Source: Frigoribacterium sp. PhB116 (GTDB lineage: Bacteria; Actinomycetota; Actinomycetes; Actinomycetales; Microbacteriaceae). From it: a stretch of DNA of 64,000 nucleotides. The notes under the pieces are model-generated. The model was not told the origin of the DNA. It saw only the letters and a program-made list of their open reading frames with translations, and ran no database searches. Shown in pieces: positions 60,699-64,000 of this stretch. Where the stretch lies: contig NZ_SOBE01000001.1 of NCBI RefSeq assembly GCF_004364285.1, positions 558,001 to 622,000 of the forward strand. The letters run 5' to 3'. Made by a program: the position numbers and the translations under genes. The number at the start of each line of letters is the position of its first letter. The first letter of the stretch is position 1.

Positions 60699-61423
60699 GA
60701 GCGCACCGCCTCTCGGCGAGACGACTGGGGCGAGGAGGCGCCGGTCTCGGACGAGCGGGCGGACGAGCGCCTCGAGGAGGCGCGGCGCGGCGTGCCGGGA
60801 CGGCTCCACGGCATCAGCGCGCGGCCGAGGAGGACGAGCATCCCGTCGAGCACGAGCGCCATGACGATGGTGATCACGATGCCCGCGAGGATCTCCTCGG
60901 GGATGTCCCGCTGGAAGCCGTCGATGAAGAGCAGCCCGAGGCCGTTCACGCCCAGCACGCCGCCCACGGTGGCGAGGCTGACCGTGCTGACGACCACGAC
61001 CCGGAGGCCGGCGAGCATGACGGGGCCGGCGAGGGGGAACTCGACGCGCCAGAAGCGCTGCCAGCTCGAGTAGCCCACGGCCGTCGCCGACTGGCGCACG
61101 TCGACCTCGACGGCGCCCAGGGCGTCGGCGACCGAGCGGACCATCAGCGCGACCCCGTAGAGCGTCAGCCCGATCACGATGTTGACGGGGCTGCGGAGCG
61201 ACGTGCCGACGAGGGCGGGCAGGGCGACGAAGAGGGGCAGCGACGGGATCGCGTAGAACAGGCCGGCGACCGTGAGGATGCCGCGGGACACGCGGTAGCG
61301 GTTCGCCAGCCAGCCGATCGGCAGCGAGATGACGAAGGCGAGGACGACCGGAGGCACGCTGAGGGCGAGGTGCACCAGCGTCTTGTCCCAGATGTAGTCG
61401 GCGTTCGACCAGATCCAGTTCAC
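60695..61423 (-). CDS. ABC permease of the osmoprotectant system (OpuCB-like)
   Basis: This 242-residue permease starts VNWIWSNADYIWDKTLVHLALSVPP. Conserved parts include ALPIGW-like (ISLPIGWLANRYR) and the EAA loop QSATAVGYSSWQRFWRVEFPL. GTG 61423 overlaps the ATPase stop as GTGA. The C-terminal 40 residues are Ser/Arg-rich. It forms the channel with the second permease. Confidence 0.9.
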   Translation of the reverse strand: MNWIWSNADYIWDKTLVHLALSVPPVVLAFVISLPIGWLANRYRVSRGILTVAGLFYAIPSLPLFVALPALVGTSLRSPVNIVIGLTLYGVALMVRSVADALGAVEVDVRQSATAVGYSSWQRFWRVEFPLAGPVMLAGLRVVVVSTVSLATVGGVLGVNGLGLLFIDGFQRDIPEEILAGIVITIVMALVLDGMLVLLGRALMPWSRPGTPRRASSRRSSARSSETGASSPQSSRREAVRS

Positions 61424-62325
61424 GACGCGTGCCCACCCTGCGCCGGGGCACCCGGCGCCGAGACGGCACCGGCCTCGCTCGGGCTGGCCGGTCTCGCGCG
61501 CGGCACGGTGCCGGGTGCGGTCAGCACGCCGGTCGTGCGGCCCTCGTCGTCGACGACGACCTGGCCGGTGGCGGTCTGCTCGATGTGCAGGGCCCGCTTG
61601 CCCCGGTTCGAGCCGACGAAGTCGGCCACGAAGTCGCTGGACGGGTCGGAGAGGATCTCGGCGGGCGAGCCCTTCTGGGCGATCTTGCCGCCCTTCTCGA
61701 GGATGACGACCTGGTCGCCCAGCAGGAAGGCCTCGTCGATGTCGTGCGTGACGAACACGACCGTCTTGTCGAGGTCGCGCTGCAGCCGGACGAGCTCACG
61801 CTGCAGGTCGGCCCGGACGAGCGGATCGACGGCGCCGAAGGGCTCGTCCATCAGGAGGATGTTCGGGTCGACCGCGAGGCCGCGGGCGACGCCGACACGC
61901 TGCTGCTGGCCTCCGCTGAGCTGGCTCGGCCAGCGGTCAGCGAGCGAGCGGTCGAGGCCGACCGTGTCCATCAGGTCCAGGGCCCGGCTCCGCGCCTCCT
62001 TCTTGGAGACGCCCTTGAGCACCGGGACGGTCGCGATGTTGTCGACGACCCGGCGGTGCGGCAGCAGCCCCGAGTTCTGCATCACGTAGCCGATGCTGCG
62101 GCGGAGGCCCACGGGCTCGAGGCCGCCGATCTCGTCTCCGTCGATCTCGATCGACCCGCTGGTCGGGTCGACCATCCGGTTGATCATCCTGAGGATGGTG
62201 GTCTTGCCGCAGCCGCTCGACCCGACGAAGACCGTCGTCTGACGGGACGGGATGACGAGGCTGAAGTCGTCGACGGCCAGGGTGCCGTCGGGATACTGCT
62301 TGGTCACCGAGGTGAACTCGATCAT
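61420..62325 (-). CDS. ABC ATPase of the osmoprotectant system (OpuCA/ProV-like)
   Basis: This 301-residue ATPase has Walker A GSSGCGKTT (35-43), signature LSGGQQQR, Walker B ILLMDEPFGAVD and THD (FVTHDIDEA). At 301 residues it is shorter than CBS-pair OpuCA proteins, and the C-terminal part (KRALHIEQTATGQVVVDDEGRT) is only a remnant of a first CBS motif, so direct CBS osmosensing is unlikely. It is the first gene of the operon; ATG 62325 has AGGA upstream. A TetR-type regulator gene lies upstream on the same strand after 132 bases. Confidence 0.92.
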   Translation of the reverse strand: MIEFTSVTKQYPDGTLAVDDFSLVIPSRQTTVFVGSSGCGKTTILRMINRMVDPTSGSIEIDGDEIGGLEPVGLRRSIGYVMQNSGLLPHRRVVDNIATVPVLKGVSKKEARSRALDLMDTVGLDRSLADRWPSQLSGGQQQRVGVARGLAVDPNILLMDEPFGAVDPLVRADLQRELVRLQRDLDKTVVFVTHDIDEAFLLGDQVVILEKGGKIAQKGSPAEILSDPSSDFVADFVGSNRGKRALHIEQTATGQVVVDDEGRTTGVLTAPGTVPRARPASPSEAGAVSAPGAPAQGGHAS

Positions 62326-62457
62326 GGGTGGCTCATTCCTCGTGGGCAGCACGAATCGACACTTGCCAGTCCCGACACTGAACCACACGACGACGGATGA
62401 GGGCCGTCCCCGCCTCGTCCTCTTCGCAGAACGGACCGTCCGGGGCCCGCCGACGCG

Positions 62458-63105
62458 TCAGGCGAGGGTGAGGTGCGCCTCGAGGTAGGACTTCGACACA
62501 CGACGGCACTCGTCCACGAAGCGCGCGTCGCCGTCGCCGCCGGCGAGGAACGCCCGCGCGAGGAGCGAGACGCCGATCTCGACCACGACCTGCACGGCGA
62601 GCTCGGAGTCGGCGTCGCGGACGACGCCGAAGCGCTGCTCGAACATCCCGAGCACGGCCTCGGCGAAAGGGCTGAGCGAGGAGGTGGCCTGCGGCGAGCC
62701 CGCGTCGGGAGCGTCGCTGAAGCGGATGGCCCGGAAGCCGGGCTCGTTCCGGTAGAGCTCGACCTTGGAGTCGATCACGATGTCGACGGCGCCGCGCCAG
62801 TCGGCAGCGCCGTCTGCGTCGAGGGTGTCGGCCACCCGGTTCGTCAAGCGCTGCACGCAGCGCAGCGCGAGGGCGTCGACGACCGCGATGCGGTCGGGGA
62901 AGTACCGGTAGACCGTGCCGATGGAGGCGCCGGCCCGCTCGGCGACCATCGCCGTCGTCAGGCGCTCATAGCCGATCTCGTCGATGATCGCGGCGGCGGC
63001 GTCGAGGAGGCCGGTGAGCCGTGCGGAGCTGCGAGCCTGCACGGGCTCGTTCCTGAGCAGCGACGAACCCCCGGGCAGTGCGTCGTGGACGTCGGTGACG
63101 AGCAA
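62458..63105 (-). CDS. TetR/AcrR-family regulator
   Basis: This 215-residue repressor has an N-terminal HTH at about residues 35-75 (MVAERAGASIGTVYRYFPDR) and a C-terminal ligand domain with RNEPGFRAIRF. TTG 63105 is chosen because AAGGAG lies eight bases upstream. It lies upstream of the osmoprotectant ABC operon with the same direction; whether it controls that operon is unknown and no clear palindrome was found in the 132-base gap. Neighbour on the other side is the divergent SRAP gene. Confidence 0.9.
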   Translation of the reverse strand: MLVTDVHDALPGGSSLLRNEPVQARSSARLTGLLDAAAAIIDEIGYERLTTAMVAERAGASIGTVYRYFPDRIAVVDALALRCVQRLTNRVADTLDADGAADWRGAVDIVIDSKVELYRNEPGFRAIRFSDAPDAGSPQATSSLSPFAEAVLGMFEQRFGVVRDADSELAVQVVVEIGVSLLARAFLAGGDGDARFVDECRRVSKSYLEAHLTLA

Positions 63106-63242
63106 GGGGTTCTCCTTCGTGCGGCGTCGCCGGAGCGACGTGGTGCGTGCGGTGCGGTCCGTGACCGGCGGGTCAGGGTCCTGAGGGGGCGTCAGGGCGA
63201 CCTCGTCGACCGATGTCGGTCGCAGCCGGGAGAATGGTGCGC

Positions 63243-63965
63243 ATGTGCGGACGATTCGTGATGGCGCGTGCCTCGAGCGACCTGGTGCCCTTGTTCGACG
63301 TCGACGTCTCGGGCGACAGTCTCCCAGACCCTTCCTGGAACATCGCTCCGACCCGCCCGGTGACGGTGCTGATCGACGCTGCGCCCCGCGGGGACGACGC
63401 GGGCGGGCCTCCCGTGCGCCGCCTCGCCGCCGCTCGGTGGGGCCTCGTCCCGGCCGGCTCCGACGGTCCGGTCGGCCCCCCGGTGTTCAACGCACGGTCC
63501 GAGACGGCCGCCGAGAAGCCGATGTTCCGCGGGGCCCTGGCCTCACGGCGGGCCCTCGTGCCGGCGACGGGCTGGTACGAGTGGCAGGCGCTGCCCGACG
63601 GGGGCAAGCGTCCCGTCGCGGTGCGGCTCCCCGACGACGAGGTCGTCCTGTTCGCGGCGCTCTACGAGTGGTGGCGCGACCCGGGCGCGGAGGTGGGGTC
63701 GCCGTCCCGGTGGCTGCTGTCCACGACCGTGCTGACCCGCGCCTCCTCGGGTCCGCTCGCGGCCGTCCACGACCGGATGCCCGTGCTCGTCGGCGCCGAC
63801 GTCATGGACGACTGGCTCGACCCGGAGGCCGAGGGCGACGACGACCTGCTGCAGGGCGTCGCGGGGCTGTCCGACGAGATCGCCGCTCGGCTCGTGGTGC
63901 ACGAGGTCTCCCCCGACGTCGGCTCGGTCGCGAACGACTCCCCCTCCTTGCTGCTGCCCGTGTGA
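63243..63965 (+). CDS. SRAP-domain protein (SOS response-associated peptidase, HMCES/YedK-like)
   Basis: This 240-residue protein starts MCGRFVMARA: Cys2 becomes the N-terminal nucleophile after Met removal and forms a thiazolidine crosslink with abasic sites in single-stranded DNA. Other catalytic residues are visible: Asn83 (FNARSET), Glu113 (GWYEW) and His175 (VHDRMPV). It protects abasic sites during replication. ATG 63243 was selected because Cys2 must be second. It diverges from the TetR-type gene with a 137-base gap. No recognisable SOS box was found. Confidence 0.94.
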   Translation: MCGRFVMARASSDLVPLFDVDVSGDSLPDPSWNIAPTRPVTVLIDAAPRGDDAGGPPVRRLAAARWGLVPAGSDGPVGPPVFNARSETAAEKPMFRGALASRRALVPATGWYEWQALPDGGKRPVAVRLPDDEVVLFAALYEWWRDPGAEVGSPSRWLLSTTVLTRASSGPLAAVHDRMPVLVGADVMDDWLDPEAEGDDDLLQGVAGLSDEIAARLVVHEVSPDVGSVANDSPSLLLPV

Positions 63966-63976
63966 GGCCGTGAGGG

Positions 63977-63998
63977 CGCACGGTCGGTCGACCGTGCG
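63977..63998 (+). terminator. Terminator hairpin after the SRAP gene
   Basis: A 9-bp perfect stem (CGCACGGTC and complement) with a GGTC loop starts 11 bases after the stop. The window ends two bases later. Confidence 0.55.
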
Positions 63999-64000
63999 AG

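Noticed and set aside
62326-62457. TetR operator in front of the osmoprotectant operon
   Set aside because: I looked for a palindrome of 13-17 bp and found none that was convincing; the regulatory link stays unproven.
63243-63965. LexA-type SOS box upstream of the SRAP gene
   Set aside because: No CGAAC-N4-GTTCG-like palindrome was seen in the 137-base gap.

Overview
The window is chromosomal DNA from a very high-GC actinobacterium. Several features point to the Micrococcales, most probably a Microbacteriaceae genus: GTG starts and GTGA/ATGA gene overlaps are pervasive, CIRCE has the CTGGCACTC-type arms, many genes look leaderless, and the gene order is typical (leuS-comEA-comEC-holA, rpsT, lepA, hemW, hrcA-dnaJ-rsmE-HIT-phoH-ybeY-CBS protein-era, leuA, recO-uppS, glyS, dusB-dgt-dnaG). 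The genus cannot be fixed from the sequence alone. Nearly all genes lie on the minus strand. There is no prophage, insertion sequence, CRISPR array or rRNA operon.

Layout. 1-8.1 kb: a nearly complete exonuclease/polymerase-A gene cut by the left edge, a DUF1684 protein, a paired flavin reductase and luciferase-like monooxygenase, a small unknown gene, tRNA with a CAT anticodon, a GT4 glycosyltransferase, a DMT-type membrane protein, peptide deformylase and tRNA-Asn. 8.2-15.9 kb: one tightly overlapping oligopeptide-type ABC operon (binding lipoprotein, two permeases, a two-domain ATPase, a third degenerate ATPase, a 2-hydroxyacid dehydrogenase). 15.9-21 kb: dnaG, dgt, dusB and a divergent YbaK. 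20.9-22.8 kb: a three-gene coupled cluster (DUF559-like protein, DsbA-like oxidoreductase, tiny Cys-containing ORF). 22.8-30.3 kb: glyS, a class V aminotransferase with a divergent LysR regulator and clear operator, a lipoprotein, uppS, recO and a TRIC-type channel. 30.3-42.4 kb: leuA with a leucine-rich leader peptide and attenuator, a two-component pair, then the era-ybeY-phoH-HIT-rsmE-dnaJ-hrcA stress/RNA cluster controlled by a CIRCE site, and a DUF4870 protein. 42.5-56 kb: hemW, DUF1990, lepA, a small membrane protein, an aminotransferase, rpsT, holA/comEC/comEA and leuS. 56-64 kb: divergent pabB/pabC, DedA, a four-gene osmoprotectant ABC operon, a TetR regulator and an SRAP-domain gene.

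The most unusual content is non-coding. A family of four short elements (86-91 bp) with near-perfect 15-18 bp terminal inverted repeats (core GTCGGCAACTCCTG) sits only in intergenic gaps, always 3' of a minus-strand gene. Separately, short tandem repeats with 17-33 bp units begin at or just after the stop codons of several genes. Many first genes have a TANNNT box exactly six bases before the start codon, which predicts leaderless transcription; at pabB/pabC two such promoters interlock within 15 bp. Finally, comEC has no stop codon before holA, so one frame spans both.
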